From Micrococcales bacterium (lineage in GTDB: Bacteria > Actinomycetota > Actinomycetes > S36-B12 > UBA5976), in the NCBI GenBank assembly GCA_024640585.1, contig JAHEEQ010000015.1, forward strand, positions 1 to 12,332: DNA of 12,332 nucleotides, in the 5' to 3' direction. Made by a program: the position numbers and the translations under genes. This document shows positions 1 through 7,381 of the stretch, piece by piece. How positions within the stretch are numbered: position 1 is the stretch's first letter; each line of letters opens with the position of its first letter. A model generated the notes under the pieces. The model was not told the DNA's origin, searched no databases, and saw only the letters and a program-made list of their open reading frames with translations.

Positions 1-1041
1 AATTGTCTTGGGGTCGAATTGAGCGGTTAGATCTTGATTTTCATTTAGTTCAAGCTCAAAATGTTGACCGGAATGTTCGGCCAGAACCATGGCGTCTTGC
101 TTAAAGTTTTCCAGAAACCGGGTCACAGAATTTTGCTGAAAATATAAATTAACCACTTGTGCATCGGCCCTCGACAAAAAAAGCAAGTTATCGATAATTT
201 GCGTCAATCGATCAACTTCCTCTATCAGCGTTTGTGCTGTCTCTCGAGGTTTGGCGGATATTGATTCGTCGCGAACGAAACTTTCAGCATGCAGTCGAAT
301 TAACGTCAATGGTGTTCGGAGTTCATGCGAAGCCTCAGCTGTGAAGCGGTTAACCTGTGTGAAGGAGGCTTCTATGCGGTCAAACATTTGATTGAGAAGC
401 ACCGCCAAATCAGTCACTTCATCTTCAGCTTTATTTACTTGAATTCGCTCGCCTAAATTATCAAAACGAATTCTGTTGGCAGTATCTCGTATGTTTCGAA
501 TGGGTGTCAAAAGCATTTGACTAATGACCAATCCAATAATGAGGCTGGCAATGAGCATGCCCATCAGCAATGCTGCACAAACCTTGACATAGCTTTGCAT
601 GACAGTACGAACAGGCTGTAAAGGCGTAGCGATGATGGCTTGAAAGGGCTGCATTTGAAATGTGGCAACTCGAACCTCACCAATGTCTTCTACAAATGCA
701 TTGAATTTGTTTTGTTCCTCATGCAAAGGGATTTGAGAATTTTTGAGATTTGATGAACGAAAGACAATATTTCCTACTGGTCTTAGGATCTCAATGTAGA
801 AGAGGGTTGAAGCCAATTCGGTCGTTTCGCGAATGCGCATTTCAATGAAAGGTTCACTGATATCTTGATATTCTGGCCCCAATCTTGATGAAATCTGTTG
901 AAATTCAGATTCATTCAAAAGGTCTAAGCCATCGAACAGATGACGCTCTAAGAGTAAGTAGCCACCCAAAGACAATCCAAGCAAACTTAGAGTTGCAGCA
1001 AATGCATACCAAATTGCAATTCTGGAGCCAATCGACCTCAT
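1..1041 (-). CDS. Sensor histidine kinase, 3'-truncated by window edge
   Basis: Inner-membrane sensor kinase of a two-component system, expected to autophosphorylate and pass phosphate to the adjacent regulator. I translated it from the minus strand: it starts with MRSIGSRIAIWYAF and is open to the window edge (347 codons seen). Visible parts are transmembrane segment 1 (about residues 8-31), a periplasmic sensor region of about 115 residues, transmembrane segment 2 (about 152-176), a HAMP linker, and an H-box SHELRTPL with phospho-acceptor His239. The dimerisation helices follow. Most of the ATPase domain (N, G1, F, G2 boxes) lies outside the window. Its ATG overlaps the regulator's TGA (ATGA), so translation is probably coupled. 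The N-terminal and H-box wording resembles the CusS/heavy-metal sensor branch, but this is by eye only. The signal sensed is unknown; the neighbouring binding proteins could be partners. Confidence 0.93.
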   Translation of the reverse strand, partial: MRSIGSRIAIWYAFAATLSLLGLSLGGYLLLERHLFDGLDLLNESEFQQISSRLGPEYQDISEPFIEMRIRETTELASTLFYIEILRPVGNIVFRSSNLKNSQIPLHEEQNKFNAFVEDIGEVRVATFQMQPFQAIIATPLQPVRTVMQSYVKVCAALLMGMLIASLIIGLVISQMLLTPIRNIRDTANRIRFDNLGERIQVNKAEDEVTDLAVLLNQMFDRIEASFTQVNRFTAEASHELRTPLTLIRLHAESFVRDESISAKPRETAQTLIEEVDRLTQIIDNLLFLSRADAQVVNLYFQQNSVTRFLENFKQDAMVLAEHSGQHFELELNENQDLTAQFDPKTI

Positions 1042-1700
1042 AATAATTGGTAGCCGACACCTCGAACAGTTTTAAAGATCATCTGTCCTGGTGTTTCAAG
1101 TTTTGCTCGCAGTCGGCTCATGTAAACATCCAGCAAGTTGGTGTCAACGTCAAAGTGTGAAGACCAAATCTTTTCTGCTATCAGCGTTCGTGAAAGAATG
1201 CGACCAGGGTTTTGCATGAAAACTTCCAGCAAAGCGTATTCACGGTTGGTCAGGTCCAGTGCGAAACCTTTGAATTTGGCAGTGTGGCCAAGCAAATCAA
1301 TTTCTATGTCGCCATGACGCAACTGTGTCGTTTTAATGGAAGACTGACGGCGAACCAAAGAGCGGATTCGGGCTTGCAATTCTTCAAGGCTAAAGGGTTT
1401 GGGCAAATAGTCATCTGCGCCGATGTCGAGCCCTCTAATTCTGTCATCGACGGTGTCACGCGCACTCAAAATAACCACCGGCTCAGTGAGACCGCTTTGG
1501 CGCCATTTGCGGAGCAAATCGAGTCCGTCACCGTCGGGCAAACCCAAATCTAAAACGATGGCGTCGAATGAGCTGTCAGCCAAGTAGTCTGAGGCTTCTG
1601 CACAAGACCTGGCCCATGAGACGGTATAGCGTGACTCTGACAGTCCTTGCTTGATTACCTGCCCCAACCTCAATTGATCTTCAACGATGAGAACTTTCAT
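1038..1700 (-). CDS. OmpR-family response regulator (CusR/QseB-like)
   Basis: DNA-binding response regulator, 220 residues, the usual length for the family. The receiver domain (about 1-115) has the acidic pair Glu7/Asp8, phospho-acceptor Asp51 in VLDLGLPDGDG, Ser79 at the switch Thr/Ser position, and Lys101 in YLPKPF. The C-terminal winged-helix domain (about 125-220) has the typical LTNREYALLEVF and DVYMSRLRAKL motifs and ends in TVRGVGYQLL. The DVDTNLLDVYMSRLRAK segment is close to the CusR/CopR/IrlR group, which senses metals, though QseB/TctD-type regulators are similar. It is cotranscribed with the downstream kinase and divergent from the solute-binding operon, which it probably controls. 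Oddity: no Shine-Dalgarno precedes the ATG. The eight preceding mRNA bases are CCTCCCCC, so initiation may be leaderless or use an unusual leader. Confidence 0.95.
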   Translation of the reverse strand: MKVLIVEDQLRLGQVIKQGLSESRYTVSWARSCAEASDYLADSSFDAIVLDLGLPDGDGLDLLRKWRQSGLTEPVVILSARDTVDDRIRGLDIGADDYLPKPFSLEELQARIRSLVRRQSSIKTTQLRHGDIEIDLLGHTAKFKGFALDLTNREYALLEVFMQNPGRILSRTLIAEKIWSSHFDVDTNLLDVYMSRLRAKLETPGQMIFKTVRGVGYQLL

Positions 1701-1925
1701 GGGGGAGGCTAGAAGAGTGGCGTGACGATGTATTTAATGAGTTTGAATTTTCTCATTCGTATCAGAGATTGATATCGGTACAAACACCCAAGTAATTTCT
1801 CTGAATCTGAATAAATTTTAATAATAGATTCAGCGTCAATTTACTGCACATCAATAAGCTCATCATATGCCAAATGGCCTACTGAGTCATTTAAGTTCAT
1901 TTGAATGTTGATGAGGATACGCTCT
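1701..1925. promoter_or_regulatory. Divergent intergenic region between regulator and operon
   Basis: This stretch of about 200 bp separates the regulator (leftward) from the first binding-protein gene (rightward), so it should hold both promoters. It is AT-rich and contains the inverted repeat CTGAATCT/AGATTCAG listed separately. A weak -35-like TTGATA near 1768 exists, but I could not assign a convincing -10, and no clear Fur box is visible. Confidence 0.6.
1801..1833. promoter_or_regulatory. Candidate operator: CTGAATCT inverted repeat
   Basis: CTGAATCT (1801-1808) and its exact reverse complement AGATTCAG (1826-1833) are separated by 17 bp. The left arm continues as TGAATCTGAAT (1802-1812), which is also a tandem CTGAAT-CTGAAT direct repeat of the kind OmpR-family regulators often bind. 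The same 11 bp recurs around the receptor promoter at 7278-7288 and, inverted, at 7350-7360. Binding by the adjacent regulator is an inference. Confidence 0.45.
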
Positions 1926-3032
1926 GTGAAATTGAACAGCTGCTCCCAGTTGCTACTTTGTATCGGATTGTTAGGACCTATTTCTGCATGGAGTGCAGAA
2001 AGTACAGAAGGCAATGCCAAAAATCAAATTGAAAAACAAGCACAACACGAAGGGCATTTGACGGTCTACAGTGTATTGAGTAACAAAGCTGCGCAGCCGC
2101 TGGTTGATGGATTCTCAGCACGGTATCCCGGCATCAAAGTTGATTACGACGGTGAAGGTGGGTCGACTGAAACTTACGACAGGTTTATCGCAGAATCAAA
2201 GGACAAGAAACCCACAGCCGATGTGCTTTGGAGTTCTGCAATGGATCTACAAATGAAATTGATTGCAGATGGATTTGCAGCCAAATACGTCTCGCCTGAA
2301 GCAAGCCATATTCCTCAGTGGGCCAACTACAAAGACATCGCGTGGGGAACAACCTACGAGCCAGTGGTCATGGTTTACAACAAGCAATTGTTGAAATCTA
2401 ATGAAGTACCGACTGACCATGCTTCTTTCGTTCAATTGTTAAACCTTCAGCAAGACAGGTTCAAAGGCAAGGTGACTTCATTTGACTTAGAAAAAAGTGG
2501 AGTTGGATACATGTTCGCTGTGCAAGACGAAGTTAACAACACAGCATGGTCAGTACTACAACGCGCGCTAGGACAAAGCAAACCGTTCTTTGCTGCAGGC
2601 ACGGGTGAGATGCTGAAAAGAATCAACTCTGGCGAAAGTATTCTGGGCTACAACATCATGGGCTCATATGCACTGAGTCGCAGCAAAAAAGATTTACCCA
2701 ATTTGGGTGTATCAATACCGTCAGACTTTGCCCCCATTTTGTCTCGCGTGATGTTCATTAATATGAATGCTGCGCATCCAAATGCAGCCAAGCTTTGGGT
2801 TGATTACGTTTTGTCTAAAGAAGGACAAAAAATTATTGGAGACAGTTTGGAGTTGTATGCCATTCGTGAAGATGCAGGGGCAGAAAATTCAGCGCAAAAA
2901 TTGAACCTAAAAATTGGCTCTGCAGCCAGATTGATACCTGTCAATGAAAAACTTGCAGAAACACTGCGTAAAGAATTTCAAGCGTCATTTTTTCAAAAGT
3001 GGAAAAAAGCCACATTCTTTCAGAATCAATAA
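1926..3032 (+). CDS. Periplasmic type-1 ABC solute-binding protein
   Basis: Periplasmic ligand-binding protein of the FbpA/AfuA/PgtC-like extracellular solute-binding superfamily, recognised from LTVYSVLSNKAAQPLVDGF, the following YPGIKVDYDGEGG, DVLWSS, and WGTTYEPVVMVYNKQLL. I chose GTG at 1926 because GAGGA sits 8 nt upstream and the product then begins with a compact signal peptide (K-L-N n-region, hydrophobic core LLLCIGLLG, cleavage near AWSA). An ATG at 1905 in the same frame has no ribosome site and would add seven residues. Length is 368 residues, usual for the family. Ferric-binding members carry a twin tyrosine; here the equivalent-looking segment reads GYNIMGSYALSR, with Ser247-Tyr248, so iron binding is doubtful and a phosphorylated or organic ligand is possible. 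No cognate permease or ATPase follows. It is the first gene of the run, facing the two-component system. Confidence 0.9.
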   Translation: MKLNSCSQLLLCIGLLGPISAWSAESTEGNAKNQIEKQAQHEGHLTVYSVLSNKAAQPLVDGFSARYPGIKVDYDGEGGSTETYDRFIAESKDKKPTADVLWSSAMDLQMKLIADGFAAKYVSPEASHIPQWANYKDIAWGTTYEPVVMVYNKQLLKSNEVPTDHASFVQLLNLQQDRFKGKVTSFDLEKSGVGYMFAVQDEVNNTAWSVLQRALGQSKPFFAAGTGEMLKRINSGESILGYNIMGSYALSRSKKDLPNLGVSIPSDFAPILSRVMFINMNAAHPNAAKLWVDYVLSKEGQKIIGDSLELYAIREDAGAENSAQKLNLKIGSAARLIPVNEKLAETLRKEFQASFFQKWKKATFFQNQ

Positions 3033-3050
3033 GTCTTTGAGGATTACCAA

Positions 3051-4178
3051 ATGAAAATTAATTTAAGAGAATTCATTACGCCGGTTCATCGCTGGGCGGG
3101 GCTCACTGTGGGCTCTGTTATTTTGATGCTGGCATTGACAGGCATATCAAATTTGTTTCGACAGGAGCTTGAGCCTGTTCTCAACGAAGCATTGATCACC
3201 GCTCCTGCTTGTAACGCAAGAGCATCCCTAGACTTAGTTGTTGATGCAGCTAGGAAATTCCACCCAAGCGGTGAGTTGGATTACGTCAATGTTGAAACTA
3301 CACCGTATTCAACTGGTCGAATTCCCGCTATTCGAATTCGATTCGCAGACCCACAAGAAGATGTTTTCATTGATCCATGTACTGCTGAAGTATTGGGTGA
3401 GCGTCCGCGTTACGGTGGTATTTTGGGGCGAATTGAGCAGCTGCACATCTTCAGGGTAAGTGAAGAGCCTTGGGTCAGAAGCCTAACAGGTGTATTTGCA
3501 ATAGCGTTTGCAGTATTGATTTTGGGCGGTGGTGCCATATTGTGGTGGCCCAAAAATATTGGTTTCAAAAGAGCCTTGACCCTTCAGACACCACTTAAAA
3601 ACAAGGCTAAAACTTTACACCAACATAAGACGATTGGGGTCTATGCTTCCTTGATCTTATTGACTTTGGTCTTAACTGGATTACCTCTCTCATTTGCTTG
3701 GTACAAAGAAGGAATTTACGCGCTAGCAGGATCACTGCCAATGCCTAAAACACCTAAGTCAGTCGTATCGCCTGAAGCACAGAAAATTGGCATTGAAGCT
3801 TTTTGGCAGCAAGCGCAAAAGATTTCGAATGAAGTTCCTGTTAGAGCGCTTCTCAAGTTTCACAACAAAAAAGCAGACGCACCAATGGAGGGGTTTCTAA
3901 TTAATCAAAATGCACCACACGTACATGCACGCTCCATGATTTATGTTGATGCATATTCTGGCAACGTACTTAAATACATTCCATATTCAGAAAATTCGCT
4001 AGGTCACAAAATTTATTTTTGGACACTTTCAATTCACACAGGTCAAGCAGGTGGCATTTTAGGAAAGTTGATCTTGTTGTTTGGTGCATGCTCAGTGCCG
4101 TTCATGGCTTATTCTGGTTGGAAAATGTATTTGAGCAGACGCAAAAGTGCACTGTCAAAAAAGTTAAATCCTGCTTGA
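3051..4178 (+). CDS. PepSY-domain membrane protein (PiuB/FoxB-like)
   Basis: Inner-membrane protein of the PepSY-associated TM family, members of which (for example FoxB, PiuB) act in reductive release of iron from siderophores. It starts 18 nt after the previous stop, with GAGGA 7 nt before the ATG. Four transmembrane segments are visible: about 19-36, about 150-168, about 195-215 and about 335-355. The periplasmic PepSY-type regions lie mainly between the first and second and between the third and fourth. Conserved-looking histidines near the membrane are His13 (VHRWAGL), His132, His190/His192 (HQHK) and His329 (SIHTGQAGG), suitable for haem or metal ligation. At 375 residues it matches the usual length. 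A role in reducing a chelated metal brought in by the downstream TonB receptor is an inference from family and context. Confidence 0.9.
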   Translation: MKINLREFITPVHRWAGLTVGSVILMLALTGISNLFRQELEPVLNEALITAPACNARASLDLVVDAARKFHPSGELDYVNVETTPYSTGRIPAIRIRFADPQEDVFIDPCTAEVLGERPRYGGILGRIEQLHIFRVSEEPWVRSLTGVFAIAFAVLILGGGAILWWPKNIGFKRALTLQTPLKNKAKTLHQHKTIGVYASLILLTLVLTGLPLSFAWYKEGIYALAGSLPMPKTPKSVVSPEAQKIGIEAFWQQAQKISNEVPVRALLKFHNKKADAPMEGFLINQNAPHVHARSMIYVDAYSGNVLKYIPYSENSLGHKIYFWTLSIHTGQAGGILGKLILLFGACSVPFMAYSGWKMYLSRRKSALSKKLNPA

Positions 4179-4188
4179 GGTGTTGTAT

Positions 4189-5229
4189 ATGACTTCAAGC
4201 TCATTGTTTAACTTTTTTGGCATCATTCCCGTCGCTGTTGCCATTACTGTTACGGCTTTAACAACCTCAGTATTTGCACAACCAAAGATTGAGCCCGCAA
4301 ATCGCATTGTATTGGTCGTAGATGAATACAAAGCCATCCGAAATTTTCCTCTGATCGTTGCAGAACGTTTGGGGTATTTAACGTCAGATAAATTAGTCGT
4401 GACGGTCGCCAATGTCCGCGATGATATTTTTCACGCAGAGTTGTTGGCCGATGGTCGAGCAGATGCGGTCATGGCCTACTATCATCACAATGTTGTCAAC
4501 AATTCAGAGGGTAGACCTTCTAAAGCCATTGTTCTTTTGGGTACAACCCCAGGCATGAAAGTGCTTGTAAGTACGCAAGCGAAAGATCGCATCAAGTCAT
4601 TGGCTGACTTGAAAGGCGTCAGAGTCTTGAGTGGGGGCGATGGTTCTTCCAAAACTACCGTTGCCAACGCGCTTGCCATGAAAGCCGGGCTTGAATTGAA
4701 TGATTACGTCAGGCTTCCTACTTATGGCAAAGAAAAAAATGCACAGTTAATGAAAGAGGGCAAGGCTGACTTGCTGATAGCGCCTGTTCCAGAGGGTGAT
4801 TACTACGAGTCAATGGGTGTTGCTTCTGTTTGGTTGGATCTCACCAATATCGAGCAAACTCAAAAAATTCTTGGAAATTCATTTCCTACTAGCTCGGTTT
4901 TCATGGCGAGTGATCGTATCAAAGCCAAACCAGAAATTGCGCAGCACTTGGCCGTGGCTTTTGCTCGAACGCTTCAATACATCAATTCACATACGCCAGA
5001 ACAGTTACTGGAGCTGATACCCACTTCCATTTCAGGCAAAGATCGAGCAGCCTATTTGGCCATCTTGAAGCAAGAGTATGGAATGTTTGCTGGCAACGGG
5101 TGCATGCCAGTTGCCGCGGTCCAACAGGAATTAAGTGTGTTAAAGCGTTTTAATGCCAAGTTCAACGATGTGAAAGTTGAGAACACTTATGACAACAGCT
5201 TTTTAGGGAGTGTAGTGGCATGCCCGTAA
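4189..5229 (+). CDS. NMT1/SsuA-like periplasmic substrate-binding protein
   Basis: Periplasmic binding protein of the NMT1/THI5-SsuA-TauA type (type-2 fold). It is supported by the N-terminal IVLVVDEYKAIRNFPLIVAERLGY, which resembles the family's entry strand and helix, the internal SLADLKGVRVLSGGDGSSK segment, and KADLLIAPVPEGDY. I chose ATG 4189 because GAGG lies 8 nt upstream and overlaps the previous stop. A GTG at 4180 would fall inside that ribosome site. The signal peptide runs to about VFAQ. Mature C-terminal cysteines (GNGCMP and the final VACP) could form a disulfide. Its stop overlaps the next gene's start by 10 bp. Family ligands include sulfonates, nitrate and pyrimidine precursors; the ligand here is unknown. 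No SsuBC-like partners are adjacent. Confidence 0.88.
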   Translation: MTSSSLFNFFGIIPVAVAITVTALTTSVFAQPKIEPANRIVLVVDEYKAIRNFPLIVAERLGYLTSDKLVVTVANVRDDIFHAELLADGRADAVMAYYHHNVVNNSEGRPSKAIVLLGTTPGMKVLVSTQAKDRIKSLADLKGVRVLSGGDGSSKTTVANALAMKAGLELNDYVRLPTYGKEKNAQLMKEGKADLLIAPVPEGDYYESMGVASVWLDLTNIEQTQKILGNSFPTSSVFMASDRIKAKPEIAQHLAVAFARTLQYINSHTPEQLLELIPTSISGKDRAAYLAILKQEYGMFAGNGCMPVAAVQQELSVLKRFNAKFNDVKVENTYDNSFLGSVVACP

Positions 5230-6281
5230 GAGCCGTTTTCTTTAGGTTTTGTTTGGTATGTGTCGGAATTTTAGGATCCACGCTTGCTTGGGGTCAAAAT
5301 GAATTTCACAGACTAGAGTCAGCAGTTAAATTAAAAATTATTTCACCTGATTGGGACTACCTTGCATTGGATCCAGAGCGTTCATTTTTGTTCATCGGTG
5401 CCAGAAGCGATGGCGCTTTGGTTTTTGATTTATCGACTCAAAAAGTTATCAAAAAAATCCAATATTCAGAGGGTGCAAATGCCATCACCTTGGTTCAAGA
5501 GTTTGATCGAGCGTACACAACCAATTCAGACGGTACAAGCACAGTCTTTAGACTGTCCAATTTGGAATACATCGAGAAAATCAAGCTTGGTGATGACGCA
5601 GATGCCGGCTATTACGACCCTGCTACGAAGCAAGTAATTTTCATGCGCGGTGACAGCCGTGAGATGACTTTTGTAGCAGCCGACACTGGAAAAATTCAGG
5701 GTCGAATGAAAACCAACAGCAAGAAGCTTGAGGCAACGGTTGCTGATGGATCGGGTCACATTTTCACAGCCCTCAGAGATCGAAATTCTGTAATCAGAGT
5801 CAGCCTGTTGGACTATAAAGTGATCTCAGAATGGCCGGTTCCTGGATGTGACGGCGCCAACGGTTTGGCTTTTGACAGGTTGAACCATCGCTTGTTCATT
5901 GGTTGTCGTGGCACACAACCCGTATTGGTGGTGTTGAACGCATTGACGGGTGAGCCGATTTCCAAAATGGAGATCGGCCGAGGCAATGACGGTGTCATTT
6001 TCGATCCTGAAACGCACTTGATTTATGCCTCGGGTGGTGTAGATGCCAACTTGGTTATTTACCGCCAAAAAACAGCGGATCACTACGAGTTGGTGGAAGC
6101 AACGACAACACGTCCCAATGCCCGAACAATGGTTTTGCACCCCGTCACCAAAAAGATTCACATGGTGACTGCTGAGGGAACTGTTGACCCATCGCTGCCC
6201 GTCAATCGATCGGTGTCACCTTTTTATCCCAACCGATATTTGACCAATAGTCTGACTGTATTGACTTACAGCAATCACTAA
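5220..6281 (+). CDS. YncE-like secreted beta-propeller protein
   Basis: Exported seven-bladed-type propeller protein related to YncE/YVTN-repeat families. The signal peptide ends near LAWGQ (about residue 26). Repeating blade signatures follow, such as YLALDPERSFLFIGA, GANGLAFDRLNHRLFIGC and DGVIFDPETHLIYASGG, each with a DP-type turn followed by a strand. The ATG overlaps the end of the upstream gene, with AGGGAG 9 nt before it, suggesting coupled translation. In Escherichia coli yncE lies beside the TonB receptor gene yncD, and propellers also occur in PQQ- and lanthanide-linked uptake clusters. This supports a role near metal or cofactor uptake but does not define it. It has no CXXCH haem site, so it is not a cytochrome cd1-type enzyme. 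Exact function is unknown. Confidence 0.88.
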   Translation: MPVRAVFFRFCLVCVGILGSTLAWGQNEFHRLESAVKLKIISPDWDYLALDPERSFLFIGARSDGALVFDLSTQKVIKKIQYSEGANAITLVQEFDRAYTTNSDGTSTVFRLSNLEYIEKIKLGDDADAGYYDPATKQVIFMRGDSREMTFVAADTGKIQGRMKTNSKKLEATVADGSGHIFTALRDRNSVIRVSLLDYKVISEWPVPGCDGANGLAFDRLNHRLFIGCRGTQPVLVVLNALTGEPISKMEIGRGNDGVIFDPETHLIYASGGVDANLVIYRQKTADHYELVEATTTRPNARTMVLHPVTKKIHMVTAEGTVDPSLPVNRSVSPFYPNRYLTNSLTVLTYSNH

Positions 6282-6308
6282 TTTTTTACTTTGTCAACGG
6301 AGCCCTTC

Positions 6309-7280
6309 ATGAAAAGAAGACAAATGATTCAATCGGCATTAGGACTTGGGTTCTTGCCTGGCGCTTTGTTTGCGCAAGAGAAGTTTCCATCCAAACCCAT
6401 TACATGGATTTGCCCCTACGCTGCGGGTGGCGGCGCTGACAGTCGCTCACGTCAGGTTGCCAAGGTGATGGGTGCTATGTTGGGGCAACCCTTCATTGTT
6501 GACAACAAGGCAGGCGCAGGAGGCAACATCGGGACAGAGATGATTGCGCGTGCCAAGCCTGATGGCTACACCCTTGGCATGGGTAACTTCGCTCCTTTGG
6601 CGGTTAATCATGCACTTTTCAAAAAGCTGAATTTCAATCCGCTGACGGACATCACGCCTATTTTGCTTATTGACAAAGGACCACTGATCATGATGGTTCG
6701 ATCTGACTCACCATTCACATCGGTTCAATCGGTAGTCAATGCAGCCAAAGCAGCTCCAGGAAAGTACAGCTACGCATCTGGTGGCATTGGTGGCACACAT
6801 CATTTAAGTGGCGCATTGTTTGAGCACACTGCTGGCATAGACATGATTCATGCACCTTACAAAAGCGGTGGCGCAGCTACGACAGATTTGTTGGGTGGCC
6901 AAGTTCACATGATGTTTGAACAAATGTATGCAGCCATTCCTGCCATTAAAAGTGGCAAATTACGGCCGCTGGCAATTACCAGCAGGGCGCGTTCCCCTTT
7001 AGCTCCTGAAATTCCTACGATGGCTGAGTTGGGGTTTCCGGAAGTTGAAGTATTGAATTGGCAAGGATTAGTTGGCCCCAAAGGGATGCCTGCCGAGTTG
7101 GTCAAGATGTTGAATTCATTGGGCAACAAAGCACTCCAGGATGCTGAGTTGAAAGATCGAATCTTGAGTCAAGGCAACGAGGTGGGGGGCGGATCGCCTG
7201 AGCAATTTGCCGCATTGATCAAATCAGAATCCATTAAATGGGGCAAAGTTGTTCGGGATGCAAAGATTGACCCAGAGTGA
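6309..7280 (+). CDS. Bug/TctC-family tricarboxylate-type binding protein
   Basis: Periplasmic binding protein of the Bug (TctC) family, which in Betaproteobacteria captures small carboxylates and related anions. Recognised by KPITWICPYAAGGGADSRSR, which forms the first ligand loop, by GQPFIVDNKAGAGGNIG, and by GTHHLSGALFEHTAG followed by HAPYKSGGAATTDLLGGQV. I chose ATG 6309 because CGGAG sits 6 nt upstream. The upstream in-frame TTG at 6291 would add six residues that do not resemble a signal. The leader MKRRQMIQSALGLGF carries a twin arginine and may use the Tat route, as in other Bug proteins. Length is 323 residues, typical. TctA/TctB membrane partners are absent, so it is an orphan. If the receptor imports a ferric carboxylate, this protein could bind the freed chelator; that is speculative. 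Confidence 0.95.
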   Translation: MKRRQMIQSALGLGFLPGALFAQEKFPSKPITWICPYAAGGGADSRSRQVAKVMGAMLGQPFIVDNKAGAGGNIGTEMIARAKPDGYTLGMGNFAPLAVNHALFKKLNFNPLTDITPILLIDKGPLIMMVRSDSPFTSVQSVVNAAKAAPGKYSYASGGIGGTHHLSGALFEHTAGIDMIHAPYKSGGAATTDLLGGQVHMMFEQMYAAIPAIKSGKLRPLAITSRARSPLAPEIPTMAELGFPEVEVLNWQGLVGPKGMPAELVKMLNSLGNKALQDAELKDRILSQGNEVGGGSPEQFAALIKSESIKWGKVVRDAKIDPE

Positions 7281-7381
7281 ATCTGAATTTTAATTCATGA
7301 TTTCTACAGGCAGCATTTAAGTATGTTTCATACATTCGAATTGGACCTAATTCAGATTCAAATAAATCTTCAGGAGACGAA
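7278..7381 (+). promoter_or_regulatory. Receptor upstream region with paired TGAATCTGAAT sites
   Basis: The gap before the receptor holds TGAATCTGAAT at 7278-7288 and its exact inverse ATTCAGATTCA at 7350-7360. Within them, ATCTGAATT/AATTCAGAT forms a perfect 9-bp inverted repeat 59 bp apart. The first copy runs into the short palindrome TGAATTTTAATTCA (7284-7297), and GTATG-TTT-CATAC lies at 7321-7333. The ribosome site AGGAG (7372-7376) precedes ATG 7382 by 5 nt. The layout suggests a separately regulated receptor promoter, but no -35/-10 pair could be fixed. Confidence 0.45.

Noticed and set aside
1212..1553. Plus-strand ORF of 113 codons opposite the response regulator
   Set aside because: It lies wholly antisense to a confident OmpR-family gene, has no ribosome site and encodes no recognisable motif; it is a shadow of the real gene.
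1741..1900. Fur box before the operon
   Set aside because: AT-rich hexamers occur, but no 19-bp match close to the Fur consensus could be seen; the same holds for the gap before the receptor.
5826..6161. Minus-strand ORF of 111 codons opposite the beta-propeller
   Set aside because: Entirely antisense to a well-supported secreted protein, with unnatural composition; treated as a shadow.
6282..6308. Terminator in the T-run after the propeller gene
   Set aside because: ATTTTTTACTTT is not preceded by a hairpin, and the next gene starts within 28 bp with a ribosome site, so it appears to be one transcript.
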